Shown one piece after another: positions 46,591 through 56,566 of a DNA stretch of 64,000 nt (position 1 is its first letter; each line of letters begins with the position of its first letter). Origin of the DNA: Flavobacteria bacterium MS024-2A (GTDB lineage: Bacteria; Bacteroidota; Bacteroidia; Flavobacteriales; Flavobacteriaceae); the NCBI GenBank assembly GCA_905182305.1, contig CAJJBB010000009.1:60339-124338 (forward strand), given 5' to 3'. Both the position numbers and the translations under genes were made by a program. The notes beneath the pieces are model-generated. The model searched no databases. It was given only the letters and a program-made list of their open reading frames with translations, and was not told the origin of the DNA.

Positions 46591-49542
46591 ATGCAAAATA
46601 ATTCTCTCATCAGAGTTTTCGGTATCTTATTTGCGCTAGTAAGTATTTACCAACTCTCGTTTACATTTATTACAAGTAATGTAGAAAAACAAGCTGAAAC
46701 CTATGCAATGCAAACGGTTTCTGATGATGTTCTTAACTATTTAGAGGTTCGTGACCAAAAAGCAAATTCTTACTTAGATTCCATTGGGAATAATTCATTG
46801 TACGGGTTTACTTCATATAATGACGCCAAAGATAAAGAGCTTAATAAAGGACTTGACCTTAAAGGAGGAATTAATGTTATTCTTCAAATTTCTATTCGTG
46901 ATATCTTAAGTGGTCTAGCAGAAAATACGCGAAATCCAATTTTTAATAAAGCTTTAGATGAAGCTGATATTCTTCAGAAATCTTCTGACGAGCCATATAT
47001 TGATTCATTTTTCAAATCTTTTGATGTTGTTAAAAGTGGGGAAAAATTAGCATCACCAGATATATTCGCTAATCGTACACTAAGCGATGAAATTAATTTT
47101 GAAATGACCGATCAAGAAACCCAGGTTGTGGTTCGTAGAAAAATTGATGAATCAATTGTTTCTGCTTTTGAGGTATTGAGAAAGCGTATTGATAAGTTTG
47201 GTGTTACACAACCTAATATTCAGCGTTTAGGGACATCAGGAAGAATTCTTGTTGAATTACCTGGTGCAAAAGATGTAGATCGTGTTCAAAATTTATTACA
47301 AAGTACAGCTCAATTAGAATTTTGGGAAACCTATAAAAACGATCAATTACTAAACTTCTTGATTGAGGCAAATAACCTTTTGAAATCTCAGGTTAAAGCA
47401 TCAAATAAGACTTCCGATGAGAAAGATGATATTTCAAAAATTGAAGATTTATTAGCGGATGTTTCACCTCAAGATTCAATCCTTTCATCATCAAATCCGA
47501 TTTTAGACCGAATCGTTGGACAGGGTTTTCAGGGAGGTCCAGTCTTAGCACAATTTTCTTTGCGCGACAGTGATTTAATACTAGAGTATTTAAATCAATC
47601 CGATGTTCGTAAATTATTACCCTCTGAATACAGGTATATTCGTTTTGCATGGGGAAAACCTATAGCAGATAGTGATGTTGTTGAATTATATGCATTAAAA
47701 TCAAATCGTGACAATAAGGCCCCTTTAAGTGGTGGTGTTGTTGTTGATGCTTTACAAACATTTGATCAAGTTGGAAATGCTGCTGTTTCAATGCAAATGG
47801 ATTCCAGAGGAGCAAGAATTTGGGAAAATATGACTGGAAAAGCATTTAAGGAAGCTAGTAACATTGCAATTGTTCTAGATAATATTGTTTATTCTGCTCC
47901 TGGAGTATCAAGTGGTGCAATTTCAGGAGGACGTTCTGAAATTACAGGTAGTTTTACTCTTAATGAGGCAATTGACTTAGCAAATGTATTGCGGGCTGGT
48001 AAGCTTCCTGCTTCAGCAGAAATAATACAATCTGAGATAGTTGGACCTTCCCTTGGAAAAGAGGCAATTGAAGCGGGAATCAACTCATTTGTTATAGCCC
48101 TTATATTCGTTTTATTATGGATGGTGTTCTATTATGGAAGCTCTGGAATTTATGCGGATATAGCGCTGGTATTAAATATTCTTCTAATTTTTGGAATCTT
48201 AGCAGGCCTTGGTGCTGTCCTTACACTTCCTGGGATTGCAGGTGTTGTACTGACTATTGGTATTTCGGTGGATGCTAATGTTCTTATTTTTGAACGTATT
48301 CGTGAAGAATTAGGTAAAGGAAAAGGAATTCGTAAGGCTATTGCTGATGGTTTTAATAACGCTCTTTCTTCAATTTTAGACGCCAATATTACAACGGGTC
48401 TTACTGCTTTAATCTTATTTATTTTTGGGACAGGGCCAATTAAAGGATTTGCAACCACTTTATTAATAGGTATTGGAACTTCATTGTTTACTGCAATTTT
48501 TATTACTCGTATTCTACTTGATTCAAGAAATGAAAAAGGTAAGGAGGTTTCTTTCTCAACAAAAGCTACGAAAGGATTATTATCAAACATTAAAATTTCA
48601 TTCTTACAACGTAGAAAAGTAGCTTATATAGTTTCTTCTATTTTAATACTTATAAGTTTAGCTTCCTTGAGCTTTCAAGGATTAAATCAAGGGGTTGATT
48701 TTGTGGGAGGCAGATCATATACCGTTCGTTTTGACAAGTCCGTAAGTCCAACTGAAATTGGAGGTATTTTATCAAACGAGTTTGGTAGTGCTGAGGCTAA
48801 AACATTTGGAGAAGACAATCAATTGAAAATTACAACTAAATATAAAGTTGATGTAGAAGGTATTGCTGTTGATGAGGAAATTCAAAACAAACTTTTTGAT
48901 GCATTACAATCATATTTTCCCGAAGGAACTACTTATCAAAATTTTGTTAATGGAAGTTCAGAAAAACAAATTGGAATTATGTCTTCTATAAAAGTTGGTC
49001 CAACCATTGCTGATGATATCAAGAAAAACTCATTTTTAGCTGTTATTGGATCATTGATCGTAGTGTTTTTATATATTCTTTTAAGATTTCAGAAATGGCA
49101 ATTTTCACTTGGAGCAGTTGCAGCTGTATTCCATGATGTATTAATAGTGTTAGGTATTTTCTCAGTAACATACACTTTTATGCCTTTTAGTATGGAGATT
49201 AATCAAGCTTTTATTGCGGCCATTCTGACAGTGATTGGATATTCATTAAATGACACCGTAGTTGTGTTTGACCGTATTAGAGAATACATAGGGGAGCATA
49301 CTAAATGGGAATTTGACATCACTGTTAATGCAGCATTAAATAGCACTTTAAGTAGAACTTTAAACACTTCTTTAACAACCTTAATCGTACTTCTCTCTAT
49401 ATTTATCTTTGGTGGTGAATCGATTAGAGGGTTTATGTTTGCATTAATTATTGGAGTGATTGTAGGTACTTATTCTTCTGTATTCATTGCAACACCTGTA
49501 ATGTATGATACTCAAAATAAAAAGGTTTTAAAGGAAAATTAA
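46591..49542 (+). CDS. secDF: Protein translocase SecDF, fused
   Basis: This 983-residue membrane protein joins SecD and SecF, which use the proton gradient to pull exported proteins through SecYEG. The SecD half has the first membrane helix, LNKGLDLKGGINV and RKRIDKFGVTQPNIQRLG. A long periplasmic insert follows, then the six-helix block with GVVLTIGISVDANVLIFERIREE. The SecF half begins near residue 670 and contains LNQGVDFVGG and YSLNDTVVVFDRIRE. The D in ISVDAN and the D in LNDTVVVFDR are the expected proton-path residues. Fusion is the rule in Bacteroidota. Confidence 0.96.
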   Translation: MQNNSLIRVFGILFALVSIYQLSFTFITSNVEKQAETYAMQTVSDDVLNYLEVRDQKANSYLDSIGNNSLYGFTSYNDAKDKELNKGLDLKGGINVILQISIRDILSGLAENTRNPIFNKALDEADILQKSSDEPYIDSFFKSFDVVKSGEKLASPDIFANRTLSDEINFEMTDQETQVVVRRKIDESIVSAFEVLRKRIDKFGVTQPNIQRLGTSGRILVELPGAKDVDRVQNLLQSTAQLEFWETYKNDQLLNFLIEANNLLKSQVKASNKTSDEKDDISKIEDLLADVSPQDSILSSSNPILDRIVGQGFQGGPVLAQFSLRDSDLILEYLNQSDVRKLLPSEYRYIRFAWGKPIADSDVVELYALKSNRDNKAPLSGGVVVDALQTFDQVGNAAVSMQMDSRGARIWENMTGKAFKEASNIAIVLDNIVYSAPGVSSGAISGGRSEITGSFTLNEAIDLANVLRAGKLPASAEIIQSEIVGPSLGKEAIEAGINSFVIALIFVLLWMVFYYGSSGIYADIALVLNILLIFGILAGLGAVLTLPGIAGVVLTIGISVDANVLIFERIREELGKGKGIRKAIADGFNNALSSILDANITTGLTALILFIFGTGPIKGFATTLLIGIGTSLFTAIFITRILLDSRNEKGKEVSFSTKATKGLLSNIKISFLQRRKVAYIVSSILILISLASLSFQGLNQGVDFVGGRSYTVRFDKSVSPTEIGGILSNEFGSAEAKTFGEDNQLKITTKYKVDVEGIAVDEEIQNKLFDALQSYFPEGTTYQNFVNGSSEKQIGIMSSIKVGPTIADDIKKNSFLAVIGSLIVVFLYILLRFQKWQFSLGAVAAVFHDVLIVLGIFSVTYTFMPFSMEINQAFIAAILTVIGYSLNDTVVVFDRIREYIGEHTKWEFDITVNAALNSTLSRTLNTSLTTLIVLLSIFIFGGESIRGFMFALIIGVIVGTYSSVFIATPVMYDTQNKKVLKEN

Positions 49543-49553
49543 GTAGCATCTTA

Positions 49554-49600
49554 ATTAACTAAAAAAGCCAAATCATTTTGATTTGGCTTTTTTAGTTAAT
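49554..49600. terminator. Bidirectional terminator, 22-bp perfect stem
   Basis: Arms 49554-49575 and 49579-49600 are perfect complements with a 3-nt TTT loop, GC core GCC/GGC and flanking A6/T6 runs, so it can stop both the rightward secDF and the leftward DinB-family transcript. The stop codon of the latter lies inside its right arm. Confidence 0.88.
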
Positions 49601-50135
49601 ATCCTTTCCTTTTAGCATTTTCAATGTGAGCTATATGATGAATTCCATGCCAGGCATATAATAATATAGTAGTGTGTAAAGGATAATGTTTGTCTCGTTC
49701 AGGATGAAAATATGTTCTTGAGAACTGTGCTTCTGAACATGAATTTAAAAAGGCTATCCATCGTTTATGAAGTGCAGTAAGTAAATCGATACTACATGAG
49801 ATATCTGTATGAGAAGCATCTTCTAGCATTGCCCAATCTGCTTCCTTATAGTCTTTAATTGAAGGAATATCTTCCAGTATAGCATGTTTAAAACGCAAAT
49901 AGGAATGCATATGGCTATCTGCAAGATGATGAACGACTTGAGCAATAGTCCATCCCTCAGGGCGGTAGCGATTTTTTAATGTTTCCTTGGTAACACCAGC
50001 TAAAGATTTTCTAAGTTTTTCAGGAAATCGTTCAAGCTCTTTAATCGCATTTTTAATTTCTTCTGAATTTGGGTTTCCATTCCATTGAAAAGTTCCAACA
50101 GGGTGTTTTAAAAGGTTTAATGTTTGGTCTTCCAT
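49596..50135 (-). CDS. DinB/YfiT family metal-dependent protein
   Basis: This 179-residue four-helix-bundle protein is of the DinB superfamily, YfiT-type (putative bacillithiol-dependent transferase). Metal-binding His residues are seen in VVHHLADSHMHSYLRFK and in AWHGIHHIAHI near the C-terminus. It begins with HPVGTFQWNGN, typical of the YfiT group. Thiol S-transfer or hydrolysis is the family role. Bacillithiol use by this organism is not shown here. The gene is single, with its stop in a shared terminator. Confidence 0.85.
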   Translation of the reverse strand: MEDQTLNLLKHPVGTFQWNGNPNSEEIKNAIKELERFPEKLRKSLAGVTKETLKNRYRPEGWTIAQVVHHLADSHMHSYLRFKHAILEDIPSIKDYKEADWAMLEDASHTDISCSIDLLTALHKRWIAFLNSCSEAQFSRTYFHPERDKHYPLHTTILLYAWHGIHHIAHIENAKRKGY

Positions 50136-50246
50136 AAAGCTTTATTTAAAGGGTTATATTAAAGTAATTGAAAATAACTTATTGCTCTCTTAACTTCTTT
50201 ACAGCTATTGAAACAATAAAAAAATTAACCAATTGTTTAAAAAGAA

Positions 50247-51083
50247 TTAAACTTCATCTTGAGTCGTTTTTGAACTCTTAAACATAAGAATTCCTCCAAG
50301 TTGCTACAAATGGAATGCTAAGCCATTGTCCGGTTGAGAATAGGGGTATAAGATCTTCAAAGCCTCCCTGACTTTCTTTAATATATTCAACAAGAAAACG
50401 TATTACAAACATACCTACGAAAAACAATCCTAACATAAATCCAGGTTTGTTTTTGTATTCAGATTTATAGGTTTGTTTTAATATAAAAAATAGGATAATA
50501 TATCCTATTGCTTCATATAATTGAGCTGGGTGCCTTGGTAAAGATTCTCCTCTGTTTAAAAAGACAACACCAAAGTTTGTATTGGTGTACTTTACCTACG
50601 ATTTCAGAGTTAAAGTAAATTCCCGAACCTAACAAAACTGGCACCAATTGCTATGGGAACAGTAACTCTGTCGAGTAGCCATAGAAGCGGTTTGTGAGTG
50701 AATTTTCGTTTATATAAATAGAGTCCAATAAGAGTTCCAACTACAGCTCCATGACTAGCCAGACCTCTAAAACCAGTAAAAGTATAGCCTGTTGGAGTAT
50801 CTCGAATGGGTAATAAAATTTCTATCAAATGGTTTTGATAATAATCCCAGCTGTAAAAAAGGACATCTCCTAAGCGTGCACCTAAAAGAATAGAAATAAT
50901 CATGTAGACAAATAATGATTCTAAATATTCTAATGGAATTTTTTCTTCATCATAAATTTTCTTCATCATATAATAACCAAGACCAAAAGCAATGATAAAC
51001 ATTAAGCTATAATAATGAATTCCAAAACTTCCAATTTTAAAGAGTGTTTCACTTGGAGCCCAATCTATTTTTGTGAAGTACAT
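50247..51083 (-). pseudogene. lgt: Prolipoprotein diacylglyceryl transferase, three frameshifts
   Basis: Reading the minus strand, the first 157 residues (51083-50610) are Lgt: SFGIHYYSLMFI, GARLGDVLFYSWDYY and GFRGLASHGAVVG. The rest is intact if one base is skipped at three sites: AAA at 50617-50619 (restores GNYFNSEIVGK), C at 50590 (restores GKYTNTNFGVVFLNRGESLPRHPAQLYEA) and AA at 50298-50299 (restores SIPFVATGGILMFKSSKTTQDEV). The restored protein is about 278 residues, the usual length. Lgt attaches diacylglycerol to prolipoproteins, which this window encodes in numbers, so loss is unlikely. I suspect sequence errors. Confidence 0.85.
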
Positions 51084-51142
51084 ATACGTGCTGTTTTATC
51101 TATGTAAATATAATTAAAATCAATGCCATTAGAAATAAATAC

Positions 51143-51364
51143 TCAAGGAATTGGATCGTATCCTGAGCCTCCCCATGGTGTGCATTTAACAATACGTTTA
51201 ACTCCCAACCAGCCTCCTTTAAAAAGACCGTATTTCTTTAAAGCTTCAAGTGTGTACTGGGAACATGTGGGTTGAAATCTACAACTAGAAGGTAACAAAG
51301 GAGATATAAGGTGTTGATAGCCTTTAATTAGTATCACAAGGGGAATAATAAATATTCTCTTCAC
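51143..51364 (-). CDS. yidD: Membrane protein insertion efficiency factor YidD
   Basis: This 73-residue protein has an amphipathic N-terminal helix and the family core [29 protein letters not shown] with three conserved Cys, then [14 protein letters not shown]. It assists YidC-mediated insertion at the inner membrane. Here it lies 9 bp after cysS and 59 bp before lgt rather than in the usual rnpA-yidC locus. Confidence 0.93.
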   Translation of the reverse strand: MKRIFIIPLVILIKGYQHLISPLLPSSCRFQPTCSQYTLEALKKYGLFKGGWLGVKRIVKCTPWGGSGYDPIP

Positions 51365-51373
51365 GAGCTTATT

Positions 51374-52852
51374 TTAGTTGATTTTAAATAAGGTTCCTTC
51401 TGAGGTATCGTTAATTTGAATATTTAGTTTAGATAATGAATCTCTGATTAAATCAGAAGTCTCAAAATCTTTATTCAATCGAGCTTTATTTCTGAGCTCT
51501 ATAATTAGTTGAAGTGTTCCATCAAGCTTTTCATCTGTTTCATTTGATGTATTATTTTTAGAAGCCATTAAGCCTAGTACATCAAAGAAAAAAGCATTCA
51601 TTAAAGTAGAAAGTTCAATTAAATCCTCTGAACTAATTTTTTGTAATCCATTTGCAATTGCGTTGATATATTTTACTGCATCAAAAAGATTCGCAATTAA
51701 TAAAGGGCTATTAAAGTCATCATTCATCGCTGCATAACACTTCGATTTCCATTGCTGTAAGTCAAATCCCGTACTGTTTTCGCTCAATGTTAATGAGGGC
51801 ATTTTAGTAATCCCTTCAAGTAAACGGTTAAACCCTTTTTTGGAGGCTTCTAAGGCAGTTTCACTTATATCTACAATACTTCTATAGTGAGCTTGGAACA
51901 TAAAGAACCTGACAACCATAGGGGAGAAGGCTTTCTTGAAAATAGAATTTTTACCAGTAAACATTTCTTCTGGCAAAATATTATTTCCAGTCGATTTTGC
52001 CATCTTCTTACCGTTTAAGGTAAGCATATTAGCATGAAGCCAGTAATTTACTGGACTAGTTTCATGTATAGACTCAGATTGTGCAATTTCGCATTCATGA
52101 TGTGGAAATTTCAAATCCATTCCACCCCCGTGGATATCAAACGTTTTCCCTAAATATTTAGTGCTCATCGCAGTACACTCAAGGTGCCATCCAGGAAAAC
52201 CATCACTCCAAGGTGAAGGCCATCGCATGATATGAACAGGTTCAGCTTTTTTCCAAAGTGCAAAATCTTGCGGATTTTTTTTATCACTTTGACCATCTAA
52301 TGTCCTTGTGTTATGGATTAGATCCTCAATATTTCTTCCACTTAGTTTCCCGTATGGCGTTTTTTTATTAAACTCAATAACATCAAAGTATACTGAACCA
52401 TTTATTTCATAAGCAAACCCTTTTTCCATGATCTGTTTAATGAGTTCAATTTGTTCCACAATATGCCCCGTAGCTGTTGGTTCAATACTTGGAGGCAATG
52501 CATTAAATTGCGCCATTGTATTTCTGAAATCTACCGTATAGCGCTGAACAACTTCCATTGGTTCTATGGACTCGAGACGTGCCTTTTTTGCAATTCTATC
52601 TTCCCCTTGATCAGCATCATTTTCTAAATGCCCAGCATCAGTTATGTTTCTTACATAGCGAACTTTATACCCCAAATGCTGGAGATATCTATAGATTAAA
52701 TCAAAGGACATAAAAGTTCTACAATTCCCTAAATGAACATTACTATATACAGTAGGTCCACAAACATACATTCCAACATGTTGCGGGTCAATAGATTTAA
52801 AAGGCTCTTTTTTTCCGCTTAATGAATTATAAACCACTAATGAAGTGTCCAT
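51374..52852 (-). CDS. cysS: Cysteinyl-tRNA synthetase
   Basis: This 492-residue class I synthetase has [16 protein letters not shown] (HIGH-type motif), the zinc-ligand Cys and [25 protein letters not shown] provides the KMSKS loop. The C-terminal DALR-like helical domain ends [16 protein letters not shown]. It starts one base before the folE stop boundary, so folE-cysS-yidD form an operon. Confidence 0.96.
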   Translation of the reverse strand: MDTSLVVYNSLSGKKEPFKSIDPQHVGMYVCGPTVYSNVHLGNCRTFMSFDLIYRYLQHLGYKVRYVRNITDAGHLENDADQGEDRIAKKARLESIEPMEVVQRYTVDFRNTMAQFNALPPSIEPTATGHIVEQIELIKQIMEKGFAYEINGSVYFDVIEFNKKTPYGKLSGRNIEDLIHNTRTLDGQSDKKNPQDFALWKKAEPVHIMRWPSPWSDGFPGWHLECTAMSTKYLGKTFDIHGGGMDLKFPHHECEIAQSESIHETSPVNYWLHANMLTLNGKKMAKSTGNNILPEEMFTGKNSIFKKAFSPMVVRFFMFQAHYRSIVDISETALEASKKGFNRLLEGITKMPSLTLSENSTGFDLQQWKSKCYAAMNDDFNSPLLIANLFDAVKYINAIANGLQKISSEDLIELSTLMNAFFFDVLGLMASKNNTSNETDEKLDGTLQLIIELRNKARLNKDFETSDLIRDSLSKLNIQINDTSEGTLFKIN

Positions 52853-53533
52853 CTAAAATGTAGTATCTAATTTTATATAATCTAAAAAATCTCTCTTTTT
52901 TTCTTCCGTATTAAATACACCTCCGAACTCGCTTGTAACAGTACTGCTAGCTGTATCACTAATTCCTCTTGAATTTACACAAAGATGTTTCGCATCAATA
53001 ACACACGCCACATCTTTTGTTCCTAAAATAGCCTGCAATTCTTGAACAATTTGGAGAGTAAGACGCTCTTGAACCTGAGGCCTTTTAGCATAATAATCTA
53101 CAATACGATTCATTTTTGAAAGCCCAACAACTGTTCCGTTTGAAACATAAGCCACATGTGCTTTGCCTACAATAGGAAGTAAATGATGTTCGCAAGTAGA
53201 GTAGAGGGTAATGTTTTTTTCCACCAACATTTCCCCATATTTATAAGAATTATTAAAAGTAGAAGCTTTAGGTTTATTCTCTGGATTTAGTCCTCCAAAA
53301 ATTTCATTGACAAACATTTTTGCAACACGTAGGGGTGTTCCCTTAAGACTGTCATCTTTTAGATCCATCCCAAGTGTTTCGAGTATGGTTTTAACATGGT
53401 CTTGGATGATATCTATTTTTTGAGCATCACTTTTGTCAAAAGCATTTTCGAGTAGGGGAGTTATGGCACTTAATGAAAAGTGGTCTTCTCCTAATTCAAA
53501 GTTAGTTTCGTTTATTGTTTTTTCGATTTTCAT
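52853..53533 (-). CDS. folE: GTP cyclohydrolase I
   Basis: This 226-residue enzyme converts GTP to dihydroneopterin triphosphate, the first step of folate/pterin synthesis. TLYSTCEHHLLPIVG holds the zinc Cys and catalytic His residues, and the second zinc Cys is in AKHLCVNSRGI. LSKMNRIVDYYAKRPQVQERLT is the tetramer interface. The N-terminal 40 residues are variable, as in relatives. Confidence 0.96.
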   Translation of the reverse strand: MKIEKTINETNFELGEDHFSLSAITPLLENAFDKSDAQKIDIIQDHVKTILETLGMDLKDDSLKGTPLRVAKMFVNEIFGGLNPENKPKASTFNNSYKYGEMLVEKNITLYSTCEHHLLPIVGKAHVAYVSNGTVVGLSKMNRIVDYYAKRPQVQERLTLQIVQELQAILGTKDVACVIDAKHLCVNSRGISDTASSTVTSEFGGVFNTEEKKRDFLDYIKLDTTF

Positions 53534-53596
53534 AGTTTAATAAAGATGCCAACAAATATACTTAATTTATAGAGGAATAAAATACTATTAAATTGA

Positions 53597-55108
53597 TCAA
53601 AGTTTGATGTTATAACTCACACTTACTTGGGTTAATTTTTGAGTTAAATTATAAACATCCGTGAGACCTTCAGAGAAGAGTTCGAACCGCTTGTTCTGTT
53701 CAAAATTTATTAATGAGAGACTTAAGTTACTTGCCCCAAAATCTAGACCCAGGCCAAGGGTTAACGCTATATCATTAGTAGTGCTATTTTTATATACTCC
53801 ATTTCTAGAGAGTATTCCAGATCGGAAGCTAATATCTTTTATGCGATATTCTCCACCTACCTTTAAAGTATTTATTGAACCAAATTCTGAATTTACTCTC
53901 GATGAAACGGTATTTAAATAATTGCTCCCATACTGATCACTCAAAACAGTATTTCCAGCATTTTGAGAACTATAATCAGCAGAAATAATCCCTTTTGAAC
54001 CAAATATATAGGCAAAACTTAGTGTGGTTTTAGATGGGATTTTCAAATCATAAGGTTCATAAACATTTGTAATATTTGGATCAATTATTTCATTTACTAC
54101 AGAATTTTCTTCAAAATGAAAAGTATCAATGCTTTGAGTTGTTTCATCAATCATAGTGAGCCATTGTGGACTATCGTATGTTACACCAAACCTAATATTC
54201 TTTAGTCTTAGGATTCCACCAATCTGAACTGAGGTGCCATCTCCAAGTGTTAGTAGCGTATTTTTAAAATCTATATCGTAGGTATCAGATTTGAGCGACT
54301 GCCCGGTTTCTAATAAATTTTGAATTGAAGTAAATTTTAAATTATGGCTATTAATATTTACACCAACATGAAAAATATTTCGGTATAATCCGCTAACATT
54401 AAAACTTGTTTTTCTATGCCATCCATCGTTGTTAAGTGACAGCTGGTGATTTACTTGATTATAATCAACATTTGAATAATATTCTGTATTTCCATTTTCA
54501 AAATTAAATGGATTCACGATATAACTTTGGTAGCCTAAAAAAGCTTGTTGTGCCCCAAAGCCATTTTCATCTCCTAAAATTTTATAAACTTCAGAGACTG
54601 TTTCACCATCGTAAATCGGAAGATTCTCAAAGTCAAGCCCATCTGCATAATATTCAAAATATTGATCTATACCATTTGTATTAGTACCATTTACAAAAGC
54701 TTTTTGATCGTAAGTAGCTATTTTGTGAAGATTTATACCCACACTAACTCTAGACCATGGGCTTTCGGTATTCTTGTTATTAAAGACAAAGACTGCTCCA
54801 AAATGATCTAAACTAAGGTCATCATTTTCTCTATTTGTTGAAGTTCCAAAGTAAGTTCCTTTTGTGAGTTTATTTTTATAATTCACAGAGGCACCGAATT
54901 CAGAATTTAAAAAAACAGAAGAACTGGCTGGATTAAAACTCAATGCAGTTAAATCACCCCCTAGTGCTCCAAATGCACCCGCCATTGAAGTGTAACGTGC
55001 TGAGCCATTTAGCTCAGTTGTTAAAAACCGGTTTACATCATTAACATTCTGTGCTACAGACATTTCCATCATTAGCAGACTACCAATAAGTATGGTAAGG
55101 TATCGCAT
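53597..55108 (-). CDS. OmpP1/FadL-like outer-membrane protein
   Basis: This 503-residue barrel has a signal peptide (ending MSVAQ near residue 20) and a FadL-type start: LNGSARYTSMAGAFGALGGDLTALSFNPASSSVF, the NPA motif of the hatch domain. Alternating strands run to the C-terminal VSVSYNIKL. FadL proteins let hydrophobic substrates through the outer membrane. Members of this Bacteroidota group have no proven substrate. It is encoded between folE and a Ser/Arg-rich lipoprotein gene. Confidence 0.82.
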   Translation of the reverse strand: MRYLTILIGSLLMMEMSVAQNVNDVNRFLTTELNGSARYTSMAGAFGALGGDLTALSFNPASSSVFLNSEFGASVNYKNKLTKGTYFGTSTNRENDDLSLDHFGAVFVFNNKNTESPWSRVSVGINLHKIATYDQKAFVNGTNTNGIDQYFEYYADGLDFENLPIYDGETVSEVYKILGDENGFGAQQAFLGYQSYIVNPFNFENGNTEYYSNVDYNQVNHQLSLNNDGWHRKTSFNVSGLYRNIFHVGVNINSHNLKFTSIQNLLETGQSLKSDTYDIDFKNTLLTLGDGTSVQIGGILRLKNIRFGVTYDSPQWLTMIDETTQSIDTFHFEENSVVNEIIDPNITNVYEPYDLKIPSKTTLSFAYIFGSKGIISADYSSQNAGNTVLSDQYGSNYLNTVSSRVNSEFGSINTLKVGGEYRIKDISFRSGILSRNGVYKNSTTNDIALTLGLGLDFGASNLSLSLINFEQNKRFELFSEGLTDVYNLTQKLTQVSVSYNIKL

Positions 55109-55126
55109 TTTAAAAAGTTATTAGGA

Positions 55127-56473
55127 TTAATTTCGACGTCCCCCAGAAGAACTTCTTCCAGATCCGCCACTACTTGCACCGCTACTACTACCTCTACTGC
55201 TGCTAGAGCTGTATGATCTCGCAGGGGTAGAATTGTAGGATCTAGCAGGAGTAGAATTATAAGATCTAGCAGGGGTAGTATTATTTTTTTTCGGACGATT
55301 GTAAGTCGTGTTAGAGCGATTTATTTGTTTTGGTTTAGCTCTTTTTATAACAGGGAGTCTATTTACAGCAACAGGTCTTCTTGTCTTAATTGGTCTAACG
55401 GTTCTAGGTGAAGATGTCTTAGTATTATTTCTAGCCCCTAGAGAATTTCTAGATAATGAAACACGTCCAGAACTACTTCCTTGTAAAGCTTTGGTAAGGT
55501 TTCTATTTGAGCTATAGAATCCTGTGATCCCTGATGTAGAACCAATATTTCTGGAATTTGTTACTCTGGAATTACTGGTAATATTTCCTCTCAATTGATT
55601 AGTTCCAATTGAGCCAATACTAACGCCTCTTCCAATGGAATTTACACCCCTTCCAACATTAATTCTATTAATTGTTCTTTGCACATCACGATCATCAGAT
55701 TTTGATTCTTTAGAATCATCATTTCTATTATTTCTATCAGAAGAATTCCCATAATTTTTTTCTCCTCTTCCTGATCTAACTCTCGCTACTGTAGAGGCGA
55801 AATCTCTATCATTTAGATTCTGGTTATTATAGCCATTCATGAAGCGGTTTCTACCCCATCTTTGATTAACATTCCAATAATTCGCATACCCATAAGGACT
55901 ATAAAAGTTTGAATATGCACTGTATGGATTCATGAAAGGATTAAAGAATTGATTTCCCCAAAATCCAAAATTTGACTGATAGGGGTTGAAAAATGGATTG
56001 AAAAAATTACCATATCCAAAACGGAATGAATCTCCATAATAATTATTCCAAAAAGAAGAAGTTCTAAAAGCAAAACCAGAGAGACCACCCCAGAAATAGT
56101 TTGGACCATTATTTCCTACAATGATTTCAGTTTGTGACGTTTGCCCTCCCCAAGGAATTTGACTTGTTCCAGAATCAATATCATTGGACTGGTTTTGACC
56201 TGAAGATGTGTATGCATCAGTATCTGTAAAATAGGTTTCCTGAGTAGTTTCTGGAATATATCCATCAGCAACATCTTGAAAATATTGACTGTAATATGTA
56301 TCCTGTGTTACTTCCTGTGAGGACTCTTGAGAATTTGACTTCTTTGAAACGTATATACCATCAGTTTCAAAATATGATGCACTTTGAAAACTACCACAGC
56401 TAATTAGAAGGGTAGCAGAGAATAACCCTAAAAATAATTTTTTAATTTTTGATAAACTGAAGGTTGCATTCAT
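55127..56473 (-). CDS. Low-complexity lipoprotein, Ser/Arg/Asn-rich
   Basis: This 448-residue protein has a lipobox signal (LFSATLLISCGSFQ, Cys near 26). A Gln/Thr/Tyr-rich region with repeated QDTYYSQYFQD/QETYFTDTDAY segments (55-90) follows, then an aromatic Asn/Phe/Tyr-rich middle (FRFGYGNFFNPFFNPYQSN) and a basic Ser/Arg/Asn tail. The tail carries three ARSYNSTP units and ends GSGRSSSGGRRN. No enzymatic motif is present. The conserved location just before proS has led to misnaming as prolyl-tRNA synthetase in related genomes, which the sequence does not support. It is probably a surface or envelope protein of unknown function. Confidence 0.8.
   Translation of the reverse strand: MNATFSLSKIKKLFLGLFSATLLISCGSFQSASYFETDGIYVSKKSNSQESSQEVTQDTYYSQYFQDVADGYIPETTQETYFTDTDAYTSSGQNQSNDIDSGTSQIPWGGQTSQTEIIVGNNGPNYFWGGLSGFAFRTSSFWNNYYGDSFRFGYGNFFNPFFNPYQSNFGFWGNQFFNPFMNPYSAYSNFYSPYGYANYWNVNQRWGRNRFMNGYNNQNLNDRDFASTVARVRSGRGEKNYGNSSDRNNRNDDSKESKSDDRDVQRTINRINVGRGVNSIGRGVSIGSIGTNQLRGNITSNSRVTNSRNIGSTSGITGFYSSNRNLTKALQGSSSGRVSLSRNSLGARNNTKTSSPRTVRPIKTRRPVAVNRLPVIKRAKPKQINRSNTTYNRPKKNNTTPARSYNSTPARSYNSTPARSYSSSSSRGSSSGASSGGSGRSSSGGRRN
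55211..55282 (-). repeat. 24-bp tandem repeat, three units
   Basis: Units at 55211-55234, 55235-55258 and 55259-55282 differ by a few bases each and encode ARSYNSTP three times. Being a multiple of three, copy-number change would keep frame. It lies in the lipoprotein's basic tail. Confidence 0.85.
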
Positions 56474-56566
56474 GTCAAAACGTTTTAGAAATATGGTTAT
56501 AAAAGTTTAGTTTTGTAATATAAAACTAACATACACAAATATAGGCAAAATCCATGCCAAACTAAT

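Noticed and set aside
48150..48590. 146-codon minus-strand frame inside secDF
   Set aside because: Antisense shadow; secDF motifs are intact on the other strand.
55127..56473. Prolyl-tRNA synthetase name for the Ser/Arg lipoprotein
   Set aside because: It has no synthetase motif; the real proS is the next gene.
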